A stretch of 40,559 bases of DNA from Kiritimatiellia bacterium (GTDB lineage: Bacteria > Verrucomicrobiota > Kiritimatiellia > RFP12 > UBA1067): assembly GCA_904502135.1 (NCBI GenBank), contig CAJGDE010000004.1, positions 1-40,559 on the forward strand, written 5' to 3'. Below, one piece after another: positions 1 through 8,034 of this stretch (positions are counted from its first letter, which is position 1; the number at the start of each line of letters is the position of its first letter). Made by a program: the position numbers and the translations under genes. The notes under the pieces are model-generated. The model searched no databases. It was given only the letters and a program-made list of their open reading frames with translations, and was not told where the DNA came from.

Positions 1-261
1 CGCGGGAGCACATGCACCGTAGAAACGCACCGCGTTTCGAAGGGTAGCCGCGCAGACCGAAGGTCGAGCGCACGAGCAAAGCGAAGTGGCCGCAAGGAGC
101 TGCGTTGCCGCGACATCCGCCGCATTTTGACAAGTCACTTATTCAAGGCAGCGCTCAGTATTTGACAATACTATCTTCTTTCTCACCCGACAATACTCTA
201 CAGCAGTTGCACAGGCGACATAACCGCTTAGCGAAAAGATTATGATATAATACCGTCATAA
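1..261. other. Gene-free left edge with small GC-rich hairpins
   Basis: I see no convincing coding region here. The first ~120 bases are GC-rich and contain several short inverted repeats: GAAACGC at 22-28 pairs with GCGTTTC at 32-38 across a 3-nt loop, and GACC at 55-58 pairs with GGTC at 62-65. From about 120 the composition turns AT-richer and leads into the promoter of the PHP gene. It could be the edge of a dispersed repeat or a structured RNA, or the degraded end of a gene beyond the window. I cannot decide. Confidence 0.3.
246..251 (+). promoter_or_regulatory. -10 box of the PHP gene, near-leaderless
   Basis: An extended -10 element TGATATAAT ends at 251, only 10 nt before the ATG at 262. 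Transcription would start about 4 nt before the start codon, and no Shine-Dalgarno sequence is present. I see no good -35 box 17-18 nt upstream, which fits dependence on an extended -10. Confidence 0.55.
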
Positions 262-990
262 ATGAAATTCGACCTTCACATCCACAGCTGCCTCTCTCCG
301 TGCGCAAGTTTAGAAATGTCGCCTTCTCAAATTGTTGAAAAAGCGCTCTCTGCCGGCATGGACGGAATTGCTCTGTGCGATCATCAAACAGCCAAAAACA
401 CGCCGGCCATCGCTGAATGCGCCGCGCGCAAAGGTCTAAAATGCCTCTTCGGCCTCGAAGTCCAAAGCGCAGAAGAAGTTCATACGCTTGCGATCTTTGA
501 CACGGTCGATCAGGCCTTGGCCATGACCGACTGGATTTACGAAGCGATGCCAAAGCGAGTAAACGACCCTGAGACTTTCGGTGATCAGCCGATCGTTTCG
601 TGGGACGACGAAATCATCGACCTTGAATGGCGGATACTTGCGATGGGCACACGACGCTCGATTCCCGAAATTGCAGAAAAAGTAAAACAGTTAAATGGCC
701 TTTATATCGCCGCTCATATAGACAGACCCAACTACTCCGTCATATCTGGTCTTGGCGCCATACCGGAAGGCTGCTTCGATGCCGTTGAGCTGTCTCGTAC
801 GGCCGACGAAGCGATCTGGAAAGCCCGCGCCGCGGACCTGGCGTTAACAAGATCTTCCGATGCGCACAATCTTGACGACGTCGCTCGCGTTTGGACCGAA
901 TGCGATATTGACGATTTTACAGTAACGGAACTTAAAAAAGCGTTTGAGCGAAAAGCAACAGTCATCTCCCCGAAATTAACGAGATTTTAA
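262..990 (+). CDS. PHP-domain metal-dependent phosphoesterase
   Basis: This 242-residue protein is a stand-alone PHP domain. It has the family's metal-binding motifs in order: HIHS near residues 6-9, DH in 'LCDHQT' near 40, a conserved Glu in 'GLEVQS', a His in 'AAHIDRP' and the C-terminal 'SSDAHNLDDV'. Such proteins bind a di- or trinuclear metal centre and hydrolyse phosphoesters in the cytoplasm; the substrate cannot be read from the sequence. The ATG at 262 is the natural start because the protein begins directly with the first motif strand and the -10 box lies just upstream. A DRTGG gene follows 17 nt later. In Clostridia and Thermotogae PHP and DRTGG genes often accompany [FeFe]-hydrogenase operons, but no hydrogenase gene of that class is in this window. 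Confidence 0.85.
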   Translation: MKFDLHIHSCLSPCASLEMSPSQIVEKALSAGMDGIALCDHQTAKNTPAIAECAARKGLKCLFGLEVQSAEEVHTLAIFDTVDQALAMTDWIYEAMPKRVNDPETFGDQPIVSWDDEIIDLEWRILAMGTRRSIPEIAEKVKQLNGLYIAAHIDRPNYSVISGLGAIPEGCFDAVELSRTADEAIWKARAADLALTRSSDAHNLDDVARVWTECDIDDFTVTELKKAFERKATVISPKLTRF

Positions 991-1007
991 AGAAAGAGCC
1001 CTGTGTC

Positions 1008-1340
1008 ATGACAACAGCAGAAATAGCCGAATTGATAAACGCAAAAACGGTCGTCGACAATGATAAGGCCGATATCTCGGCCGCCTACACGTCGGATCTT
1101 CTTTCGGATGTGATGGGGCACTGCAAAGACGAATCGGTTCTAATCACGATTCAGAATCATCTTAACACAATTGCCGTGTGCACGCTTGTCGGGGTGGAGG
1201 CGATCGTTATATGCCACAACCGGCCTGTTCCGGATGATATGCTTGAGGCTGCAAAAAGAGAGGGTGTTGCCATTTTGACAACACCCATGAGTCAGTTTGA
1301 AGCCTCTATCGCTCTCTCAAGCCTAAGACCGTCAAAATAA
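1008..1340 (+). CDS. DRTGG-domain protein
   Basis: This 110-residue cytoplasmic protein matches the stand-alone DRTGG fold: an N-terminal helix (MTTAEIAELINAK), a beta-alpha region, and a C-terminal part with the typical pattern 'VEAIVICHNRPVPDDMLEAAKREGVAILTTP'-like strand-helix-strand ending in a TTP turn. DRTGG domains occur in regulatory or ligand-sensing contexts, such as CBS-fused proteins and hydrogenase operons. Their biochemical role is not well defined. The gene is 17 nt downstream of the PHP gene and presumably co-transcribed; the ATG is preceded by a weak purine-rich stretch (AAAGAAAGAG). It converges on the oxidoreductase gene with only 21 nt between stop codons and no obvious terminator hairpin. 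Confidence 0.75.
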   Translation: MTTAEIAELINAKTVVDNDKADISAAYTSDLLSDVMGHCKDESVLITIQNHLNTIAVCTLVGVEAIVICHNRPVPDDMLEAAKREGVAILTTPMSQFEASIALSSLRPSK

Positions 1341-1361
1341 CTTTCTCTACTCTTTTCGATT

Positions 1362-2750
1362 TTAGGCCAAGGCCCGCTTGAAGAGCTCGCGGTTTTTCTC
1401 ACCGAGTTCCGGCTTTTTCTTAAACGAAGAAACAAGCGCCTTTTCGAGAATATCACGCTCTATGCCGCAAAGCTCGTACTTGGCGAGAGCCGCCAGCATC
1501 ATTGTATTGGCCGCCTTCGGCACTCCGAACTCTTCCGCCATGCGTATCGCAGGCCAGCGGACAAGCTGAACCCCCTCCGGGGGCTGAACTTCAATCGGCA
1601 CCGTCTCATCGACAATCACCGTGCCGCCCTTCTTGACATCGCCGATGAACCTCTCGTACGCAGGCTGATTCATACAGACGAGAACATCGGGGTTTTCCAC
1701 CGCTGGAGAGCCGATGGGAGTACCGGAAACAACAACCGAACAGTTGGCGCTGCCGCCTCTTTGCTCCGGACCGTAGCTTGGGAACCAGAGTGTGTGACGG
1801 CGCGCATAACGAGCCGCTTCCGCTATGACAAGACCGAGAGAAAGAATACCCTGGCCGCCGTAGCCGGCGAACTTGAAACGCCTTTCGGCAAAGCTCTTGT
1901 CTTCAATCGCCTTTTCAATCTCTTCAGATTCCCTGAAAAGTTCAGCGCATGACGCGACCGTCGGCACGGGACGCTCCTTTGGACGCTGCGACGAAGTCTC
2001 ATCGCGGAAAACGCCGAGCGGAAACTCCTTCTCCATGTCTGTCGCGCAAAACTCAGATGCCGCCTTTGGGCTCATCTTAAGATTTGTCGGACACGGGGCG
2101 AGAATCTCAAGAAGCGCGTATCCGAGACCCGATTTTTGAATCTCAAAAACTTTTTTGATCGCTGCCTTCGCCTGCATGATGCGCTTTGTATCCGCGACTG
2201 AAACGCGCGCGATATAAACGGGAGCCTTCAACTGATTAAAAACTTCACACACATGAAGCGGGTGCCCCGTAAGTGCGCTGTCGCGACCAAAGGGCGTCGT
2301 TGTCGTCTTCTCCCCTTCAAGCGTTGTAGGAGCCATCTGACCGCCTGTCATGCCATAAAGAGAATTGTTGACGAAAATACATCCGAATTTCTCTCCTCGG
2401 CTGGCGGCCTGAAAAGCATTGTTAAAGCCGATTGCGCCAAGATCGCCGTCACCCTGGTATGCGATCGTTACAGCCCCGGGTCTCGCACGGCAAGTACCTG
2501 TAGCCACTGCGCTCGCACGGCCATGCGCGGCCGAAATATGCGCGGCATCCCAATAATAATACGTAAAGACGCCGCATCCTACAGGATCGACGAAAATAGT
2601 CTCATCCTGAAGACCGGCCTCTGCGCAGGCCTCGGCGATAAGCTTATTTATGACACCGTGTCCGCACCCCGGACAATAATGCGTAAAACTTACATCCTTG
2701 CCGCTGCGCGGAAAGGTCTTGTACATTCCCTTTTGCTCTATCGTGTTCAT
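1362..2750 (-). CDS. 2-oxoacid:ferredoxin oxidoreductase, fused beta and gamma subunits
   Basis: This 462-residue protein joins two subunits that are usually separate. Residues 1 to about 245 are the thiamine-diphosphate-binding beta subunit, with Cys26 and Cys29 in 'HYCPGCGHG' and the ThDP/Mg motif GDGDLGAIGFNNA followed by 'VNNSLYGMTGGQ'. Residues from about 290 are the gamma (POR) domain, starting 'FAGYGGQGILSLG' and containing 'PSYGPEQRGGSANC'. The enzyme oxidatively decarboxylates a 2-oxoacid to acyl-CoA and reduces ferredoxin. The order resembles VorA-VorC (branched-chain 2-oxoacid) or KorB-KorC, and I cannot choose between them. No alpha subunit or ferredoxin subunit is adjacent on either side. 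The ATG at 2750 is 8 nt from a TATAAT box, so the mRNA is probably leaderless. Confidence 0.85.
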   Translation of the reverse strand: MNTIEQKGMYKTFPRSGKDVSFTHYCPGCGHGVINKLIAEACAEAGLQDETIFVDPVGCGVFTYYYWDAAHISAAHGRASAVATGTCRARPGAVTIAYQGDGDLGAIGFNNAFQAASRGEKFGCIFVNNSLYGMTGGQMAPTTLEGEKTTTTPFGRDSALTGHPLHVCEVFNQLKAPVYIARVSVADTKRIMQAKAAIKKVFEIQKSGLGYALLEILAPCPTNLKMSPKAASEFCATDMEKEFPLGVFRDETSSQRPKERPVPTVASCAELFRESEEIEKAIEDKSFAERRFKFAGYGGQGILSLGLVIAEAARYARRHTLWFPSYGPEQRGGSANCSVVVSGTPIGSPAVENPDVLVCMNQPAYERFIGDVKKGGTVIVDETVPIEVQPPEGVQLVRWPAIRMAEEFGVPKAANTMMLAALAKYELCGIERDILEKALVSSFKKKPELGEKNRELFKRALA

Positions 2751-2758
2751 GACAATAT

Positions 2759-2764
2759 ATTATA
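2759..2764 (-). promoter_or_regulatory. -10 box of the oxidoreductase gene, leaderless
   Basis: On the minus strand TTGGTATAAT is an extended -10 box ending at 2759. The ATG begins at 2750, only 8 nt further, so the transcript should begin at or within 2 nt of the start codon. No ribosome binding site fits in that space. The -35 region is weak. Confidence 0.6.
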
Positions 2765-2785
2765 CCAAATACGTAATAAGGCTAA

Positions 2786-3214
2786 TTACTTCAAAAAAAG
2801 AAAATCATCTTGCGGCTCGTCTACGGCCATAGGCTTTTCTATCGGCTCAACACCTCTTTCAACGAGGCGTTGGTTTACACTCTTCCAGACATGATAGCGA
2901 TAAGCCTCGGGAGCGCGGAAAACGGCCTCTTCCGCTCTTATCCGAAGCTCGGCGGCCTCTTCAGGCGTCACTTTGGTTACGGGCTTTGAATCTTTAATGT
3001 TGAGCCAAAGAAGGAAAACAACGGCGGCAACCAAAACGGCATAACTCAAAGATATTGCCCACGGCCTCCAATTCCACGGATCTTCTCCGATTATACGATA
3101 TGGCCGTATACCCTGCTTTCTAAGCAGAGTATACGCCTCGTCGCGGGATTTGGCTTTGATCTCGCCCTCCCGGTTTTCGTTATCTTTCGTCTGATATAAA
3201 TAACGATAAATCAT
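2786..3214 (-). CDS. Small membrane protein with GspF-N-like domain
   Basis: This 142-residue protein has no clear database-level name. Residues 1-48 (YRYLYQTKDNENREG..., ...EAYTLLRKQGIRPYRI) resemble the short N-terminal repeat of type II secretion/type IV pilus GspF/PilC proteins, in which a modified residue-rich strand pair is followed by a helix and 'G..P'. A single transmembrane helix follows at about 52-72 (W-PWAISLSYAVLVAAVVFLLWL), then a charged, probably soluble C-terminal tail. The rest of GspF is absent. The gene overlaps the preceding outer-membrane efflux gene by 4 nt (ATGA), so it is translationally coupled as the last gene of the efflux operon. Its role there is unknown; it may be an accessory factor. 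Confidence 0.6.
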   Translation of the reverse strand: MIYRYLYQTKDNENREGEIKAKSRDEAYTLLRKQGIRPYRIIGEDPWNWRPWAISLSYAVLVAAVVFLLWLNIKDSKPVTKVTPEEAAELRIRAEEAVFRAPEAYRYHVWKSVNQRLVERGVEPIEKPMAVDEPQDDFLFLK

Positions 3215-4698
3215 TTATCTGACTCTACCGCCAGTCCTCCGCCCAAAGCCTTGTAAAGGTCTATCAAAGAAAGGGTGATCTGGCCGCGCGAAACGGCCAA
3301 CTGTTCTTCAAGCTGAAGACGGCTGCGCTGGGCATCGAGAACGTTGTTGAAATCTTTAAGACCGTTCTTATAGAGGTCGTTCGAGATGGACACCGCGTCG
3401 GTAGCGGCCTTAACGGCGCCTCTTAAAGCCTGATAACGGTGATATTCCTGCGTGTATGCCGCATACGCATCGCGGACCTCAGAATAGGCGCTTTGAATCA
3501 CAAGCTCGTAATTAAGAGCCAATTCTTTCGCTCTGGCTTCCGTAGCCTTTATATTGGCGTGAATGGCACCGCCTTGGAAAATCGGCCAACTTACAGCAGG
3601 ACCGAGACTGGCGATGAACGATTCGCGCTGAAAGAGACGCGACTTCTTCTTGTTCTCAAAACCGACGGAGCCGGAGATATAGAACTTGGGGAACCAATCG
3701 GCCTTGGCGACTCCGATTCGCGCGACCTGAGCAGCAAGTTCACGCTCAGCAGCCTTGACGTCAGGACGCGAGCGGATCATATCAAGCTTAAGCTCGCTGA
3801 CTTTCTGCGGTTGGATAAGCCAATCGCGGCGGGAATCGAAAGGCTCGAGAAGCTCATTCAAAGACCCAGGGTATTCTCCAGCGAGAATCGCAATCGCATT
3901 TTTATATTTTTCTTCGGCAACAAGCAGTTCCGGAAGACGAGCTCTGGTCTGCTCCACGATGTAGGCGCACTGGTTGACCGCCAGCTCATCGCCGATTCCC
4001 GATTCAAGGCGCGACTTTAAAATATCGTAAGTCTCCGACTGCAACAAAAGGTTTGTTCTCGCCACGCTAATAAGTTCCTGCGCAGTTCTGAGATTGATAT
4101 ATTCGCGCCCGATTTTCGTAGTCAGCTCAACCCATGCGTCGGCGACGGTCCACCCGGCGGCCTCGGCCGCGGCAAAAGAAGCCTCCGCCTGACGACGATT
4201 ACCGCCGAAAATGTCGATCTCCCAATCTCCGTCAAGCGTAGCGTTGCGCACATTGTATTGGTTTCTTCCAGAGCGCGTTTTCTCTTTGTTCCAATAACGG
4301 TGCCATCCGCCGCCGACCGAGAATTGAGGCAGAAAAGCCGCGTACGAGCCGAGAAGTTCCCAATTGGCGCGCTCAAGCCTGCGCTGCGCCATCAAAAACG
4401 AAATATTGTTCGATACAGCCCCGTCCACGAGAGACTCTAAAACAGGGTCGTTAAAACCCTTCCACCACTTTGACAGATTATCGTTCGTTATAACAACTCT
4501 GTCATCGGCGTTGGAAAGAGCCGCCTTGTATTCGAAGGTGGCCGTAAGATTTGTCGTGGGGAAGCCCGCATCCGGCAGCGCCGCTTCGGAAACATTAAGC
4601 TCAAACTCCTTGTAATCCGGCCCGACTGACGGAAGTGACTCGCAGCCAAGAGCCGCCAAAGCCATGAATACATACATATAATCTAATTTTATCTTCAT
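3211..4698 (-). CDS. RND efflux outer-membrane lipoprotein (NodT/TolC family)
   Basis: This is the outer-membrane channel of a tripartite efflux pump, 495 residues from the ATG at 4698. An in-frame TTG 18 nt upstream exists, but the ATG has a GAAGG ribosome site at 4706-4710 and gives a clean lipoprotein signal (MKIKLDYMY... LAALGC), with Cys19 of the mature lipobox. Two repeats of the outer-membrane efflux family follow, with the usual long helices: 'PVLESLVDGAVSNNISFLMAQRRLERA' near 80-105, and in the second half 'VSELKLDMIRSRPDVKAAERELAAQVARIGVAKADWFPKF'. The protein forms a trimeric barrel and periplasmic tunnel. It lies 29 nt downstream of the RND pump gene and overlaps the next small gene by 4 nt. 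Confidence 0.92.
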   Translation of the reverse strand: MKIKLDYMYVFMALAALGCESLPSVGPDYKEFELNVSEAALPDAGFPTTNLTATFEYKAALSNADDRVVITNDNLSKWWKGFNDPVLESLVDGAVSNNISFLMAQRRLERANWELLGSYAAFLPQFSVGGGWHRYWNKEKTRSGRNQYNVRNATLDGDWEIDIFGGNRRQAEASFAAAEAAGWTVADAWVELTTKIGREYINLRTAQELISVARTNLLLQSETYDILKSRLESGIGDELAVNQCAYIVEQTRARLPELLVAEEKYKNAIAILAGEYPGSLNELLEPFDSRRDWLIQPQKVSELKLDMIRSRPDVKAAERELAAQVARIGVAKADWFPKFYISGSVGFENKKKSRLFQRESFIASLGPAVSWPIFQGGAIHANIKATEARAKELALNYELVIQSAYSEVRDAYAAYTQEYHRYQALRGAVKAATDAVSISNDLYKNGLKDFNNVLDAQRSRLQLEEQLAVSRGQITLSLIDLYKALGGGLAVESDK

Positions 4699-4727
4699 TT
4701 TCTTACCTTCTTTCAAATTTTAATGTC

Positions 4728-7700
4728 TTACTTTTTACCTTCGCTGTCCTTAAGACGTCTTGCTCTGAGAGATTTCGCGCTCAGATACGAGAAAATCCGC
4801 TTAACATATTCGCGCCAAGTCTGGAAAAGCGAGTAAAGTCCAGGAACGAGTAGTATACCAAAAACGACAGAGAATAGCATTCCAAAGAATTCCGTCGTCC
4901 CCAGATGATTGCGGCTGGCGGCTCCTGCGCCGGTAGCGATCATCATCGGCAATGTTCCAAGAAGCGTCGTCAAAGCCGTCATAAGAAGAGCTCTCAAGCG
5001 CTCGCCTGCGGCAGATCCTGCCGCATCCACAATCGAGTAGCCTTCTATCTCTCTCTTGTCTTTGGCGAACTCAACGATGAGAATCGCGTTCTTTGACGCG
5101 AGCCCCACCAAAAGGACCAATCCCAGCTGAGCGTAAATCGACAGCGGATAAGGCGAACCGCTGGCGAAAATGCCCCAGTATTTCAAGCCCACGAGAGCGC
5201 CTAATACGGCAACGAAAATCGAAAGCATCACCGGCAGCGGAATTGTCCACGATTCATATTGCGCGACCAGGAAGAGGTAGCCAAAAATGATCGCAAGAAG
5301 AATGAGCGGAGCGGCAGCGCCGGCATTACGCGCTTCCTGATATGAAAGTGCGGCCCAGTTGTACCCGTAACCTTCAGGCAGCTGAGAATCGAGAAGATCT
5401 CTGACCTCGTTCATAACTGTTCCAGAGGCAACACCGGGAGCGGGTAGAATCGTAAGCCCCACCGTCACGTACTTATCGCGGGTATAGATCGTACGCGGGC
5501 CAAGCTCGCGAGAAATCGTACCGAGCGACCCTATCGGCACCATCGCCCCCCTGTCAGAGCGGACATAGAGCCTTTCGACGTCCTCCGGCTTGGCGCGACC
5601 TTTTGATTCTGCCGCGACAGTAACGCGATTGACCTGCGTTCCGAGATTAACGTCGTTGACATAACGCGAGCCGAGATAATTCTGCAACGTCGCATACACC
5701 GTCGCCACCGGGACATGGAACATCTCCGCTTTTGTGCGGTCAAGATTGAATCTGAGCTTCGGCGTCTGGGCGTTATAACCTGCAAACGCCGCAAGGATTT
5801 TCGGATTTGCGTTCAACTTCGCCAAAAGAAAGTTCTTAACCTCATCAAGCTTCATCGGATCTGTGCCGACCTTGTCTTGGATATGCACCGAAATTCCGTT
5901 CGCGTTGCCAAGGCCGGGAATCGAGGGAGGTGCGATGACATACCATTTCGGTTCAGGAATCGAAGATAGAATCGCCTGTATCTTGCCGATCATCCGCGAA
6001 ACATGCTGTTCGGGATCAGGACGCTCATCCCAGCGCTTAAGATCAACAATGAGTGTTGTCAGGTTTTCGCCTCGCCCGCCAACCATACCCCAGCCGGTAA
6101 TTGAAATGACAGATTGCACTTCAGGAATTTTGCGCAAAACATCAACCGCCCTAAGCGCAGTTTCGCGGCTGCGGTCGCGAGCAGTGCCCTCAGGCATTTC
6201 CATCGAGCAGAAAACAACACTTTGATCCTCTTCCGGGAGAAAGGCGGTTTCTGTCTTTAAAAACATTTGTGCCGTAAGAATTATGGTCAAGACGAGCAAT
6301 ACGAGCGTAAGGAAAACTCGACGCGCCAACCACTTGGCTATTGTCACGAAAAAGCCCTTAAACGCATCCAAGGCTTTATTGAACCACGCCAGCGGCCCGC
6401 GCTTAAACGGACGAGCCTCGTGAAGAAGCAGGGAGCACAAAGCAGGCGCAAGCGTCAGAGCGCAAACCGTGGAGAAGCACACCGCCGCAGAAAGCGTTAC
6501 CGAGAACTGCTGGTAAATGCGCCCGGTAATTCCGCTCATAAAGCCTACAGGGACGAAGATGCCGAGCAAGACGAGGGTCGTGGCGATAACCGCGCTTGTC
6601 ACGTCTTTCATCGCCTGAATTGCAGCCTCCTTGGAATTGAGCGAACGCGTCTCAATAAGATACTGCACACGCTCAACCACGACAATGCAGTCGTCAACGA
6701 CAACACCGATGGAAAGGACAAGTCCAAAAAGCGTCAGGATATTTATCGAATAGCCCAACACCGCCATCAATATGAATGTAGAGCAGATGGAAACCGGAAT
6801 AGTAAGGCACGGAATGAGAGTTGCGCGCCAGTCTTGCAAAAAGAGGTAACAGACTAAAACGACGAGCGCAAATGTAATGATGAGAGTTAACACAATCTCC
6901 TCGATACAAACGCGCACATATTCTGTAGCATCGTAGGGAGTAACCCATTCAAGATCTGCCGGGAATGTCTTTTCCATTTCATGAAACGCTTCGTAGACGG
7001 CGTCCATCGTTTCAATGGCGTTAGCGCCCGGCTTCTGCTGAAGCGCGATCATAACGGCATTCTCACCGTTGAACTGGCCTGAGAACATATAATTCTCTTC
7101 GCCGATCTCGGTGCGAGCGATATCCTTAAGACGAACGATACCGCCCTTCTCATCGCGTCTAATGATGATTTCATTAAACTCCGCGGGCTTCATAAGACGC
7201 CCCTTAGCCGTCAGCGTATAAACATGGGCCGCGTGCTTGGGGATAGGAGAAGCGCCGACAGTGCCGATTGAAGCTTGGACATTCTGCTTTGTCACAGCAG
7301 CTATCACCTCTTCCGTATTTAGACCTTGTGCCGCCATACGGTCGGGGTCGAGCCAAATTCTCATGGCAAGACGCGGGCCGTAAACCGTAGCGTCGCCCAC
7401 ACCCGGGATACGAAGGAGTACCGGCTGAATGTTGCCGTAGATGTAGTCTGAAATCTGAAGACGCGTCATCTTACCCGTCTTTGATCTAAGGGCCATAAAG
7501 CCAAGCATATCTTCCGACTGCGCACGAATGGTGCCTCCAAGCTGCTGCACTTCCATCGGCAGCTTAGCCTCCGCCTGAGATACACGGTTTTGCACCTTCA
7601 CCATATCCATATCACGGTCGGATTCCACCTCGAACGACAACGTCAAAGAATAAGTGCCGTCATCGGAGCAGCTGCCTACCATGTAAAGCATATCATCAAC

Positions 7701-7955
7701 ACCGTTGACCTTATCTTCAATAGGCATCGCTACGGTATTTAGAACTTCTTTTGCGCTCGCGCCGGGATAGGTGTACGAAACCTGAATTGACGGCGGAGTA
7801 AGACGAGGATACTGCGAAACCGGCAATTCATGAATCGCCATCACACCCGCGAGTGAAAGCACAATAGCAATGACCATCGCAAAACGCGGACGCTCGATAA
7901 ACGTTCGTGAAAACGTCTTTATCTGATCAATCGACTTTCTTATTGATATTTTCAT
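4728..7955 (-). CDS. RND multidrug efflux pump, HAE1 family (AcrB/MexB-like)
   Basis: This 1075-residue inner-membrane protein is the proton-driven pump of the tripartite system. It has the expected two-fold layout: TM1 near 25-45, a large periplasmic loop, TM2-6, TM7, a second periplasmic loop and TM8-12. The proton-relay residues are present: the paired Asp in TM4 ('SIGVVVDDCIVVVERVQ') and the Lys in TM10 ('VGLASKNAILIVEFAKD'). 'VSQYPRLTPPSIQVSYTYPGASA' is the typical start of the porter domain. The length is about 25 residues above AcrB because of a charged C-terminal tail. The ATG at 7955 has a good GGAAGAAGAG ribosome site. Immediately upstream lies an octamer repeat array (7969-8024). 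Substrates cannot be inferred. Confidence 0.95.
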   Translation of the reverse strand: MKISIRKSIDQIKTFSRTFIERPRFAMVIAIVLSLAGVMAIHELPVSQYPRLTPPSIQVSYTYPGASAKEVLNTVAMPIEDKVNGVDDMLYMVGSCSDDGTYSLTLSFEVESDRDMDMVKVQNRVSQAEAKLPMEVQQLGGTIRAQSEDMLGFMALRSKTGKMTRLQISDYIYGNIQPVLLRIPGVGDATVYGPRLAMRIWLDPDRMAAQGLNTEEVIAAVTKQNVQASIGTVGASPIPKHAAHVYTLTAKGRLMKPAEFNEIIIRRDEKGGIVRLKDIARTEIGEENYMFSGQFNGENAVMIALQQKPGANAIETMDAVYEAFHEMEKTFPADLEWVTPYDATEYVRVCIEEIVLTLIITFALVVLVCYLFLQDWRATLIPCLTIPVSICSTFILMAVLGYSINILTLFGLVLSIGVVVDDCIVVVERVQYLIETRSLNSKEAAIQAMKDVTSAVIATTLVLLGIFVPVGFMSGITGRIYQQFSVTLSAAVCFSTVCALTLAPALCSLLLHEARPFKRGPLAWFNKALDAFKGFFVTIAKWLARRVFLTLVLLVLTIILTAQMFLKTETAFLPEEDQSVVFCSMEMPEGTARDRSRETALRAVDVLRKIPEVQSVISITGWGMVGGRGENLTTLIVDLKRWDERPDPEQHVSRMIGKIQAILSSIPEPKWYVIAPPSIPGLGNANGISVHIQDKVGTDPMKLDEVKNFLLAKLNANPKILAAFAGYNAQTPKLRFNLDRTKAEMFHVPVATVYATLQNYLGSRYVNDVNLGTQVNRVTVAAESKGRAKPEDVERLYVRSDRGAMVPIGSLGTISRELGPRTIYTRDKYVTVGLTILPAPGVASGTVMNEVRDLLDSQLPEGYGYNWAALSYQEARNAGAAAPLILLAIIFGYLFLVAQYESWTIPLPVMLSIFVAVLGALVGLKYWGIFASGSPYPLSIYAQLGLVLLVGLASKNAILIVEFAKDKREIEGYSIVDAAGSAAGERLRALLMTALTTLLGTLPMMIATGAGAASRNHLGTTEFFGMLFSVVFGILLVPGLYSLFQTWREYVKRIFSYLSAKSLRARRLKDSEGKK

Positions 7956-7968
7956 CTCTTCTTCCTTT

Positions 7969-8024
7969 CATTCCAACATTCCAACATTCAAACATTCCAA
8001 CATTCTAACATTCCAACATTCCAA
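7969..8024 (-). repeat. Seven tandem octamers (TTGGAATG) between adaptor and pump genes
   Basis: Seven consecutive 8-nt units read CATTCCAA on the plus strand (TTGGAATG on minus). Five are exact; units 3 (CATTCAAA) and 5 (CATTCTAA) differ by one base each. The array ends 13 nt before the pump start codon and begins 10 nt after the adaptor stop codon, so it fills almost the whole intergenic spacer. Each unit carries a GGAATG that resembles a weak ribosome site. Such microsatellites change copy number by slipped-strand mispairing. Confidence 0.9.
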
Positions 8025-8034
8025 CACTACCCCA

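Noticed and set aside
155..553. Minus-strand open frame overlapping the PHP gene
   Set aside because: Cysteine/arginine-rich shadow frame with no start signal; the PHP gene on plus has all family motifs.
7969..8024. CRISPR array
   Set aside because: The units are 8 nt and directly adjacent with no spacers; it is a microsatellite.
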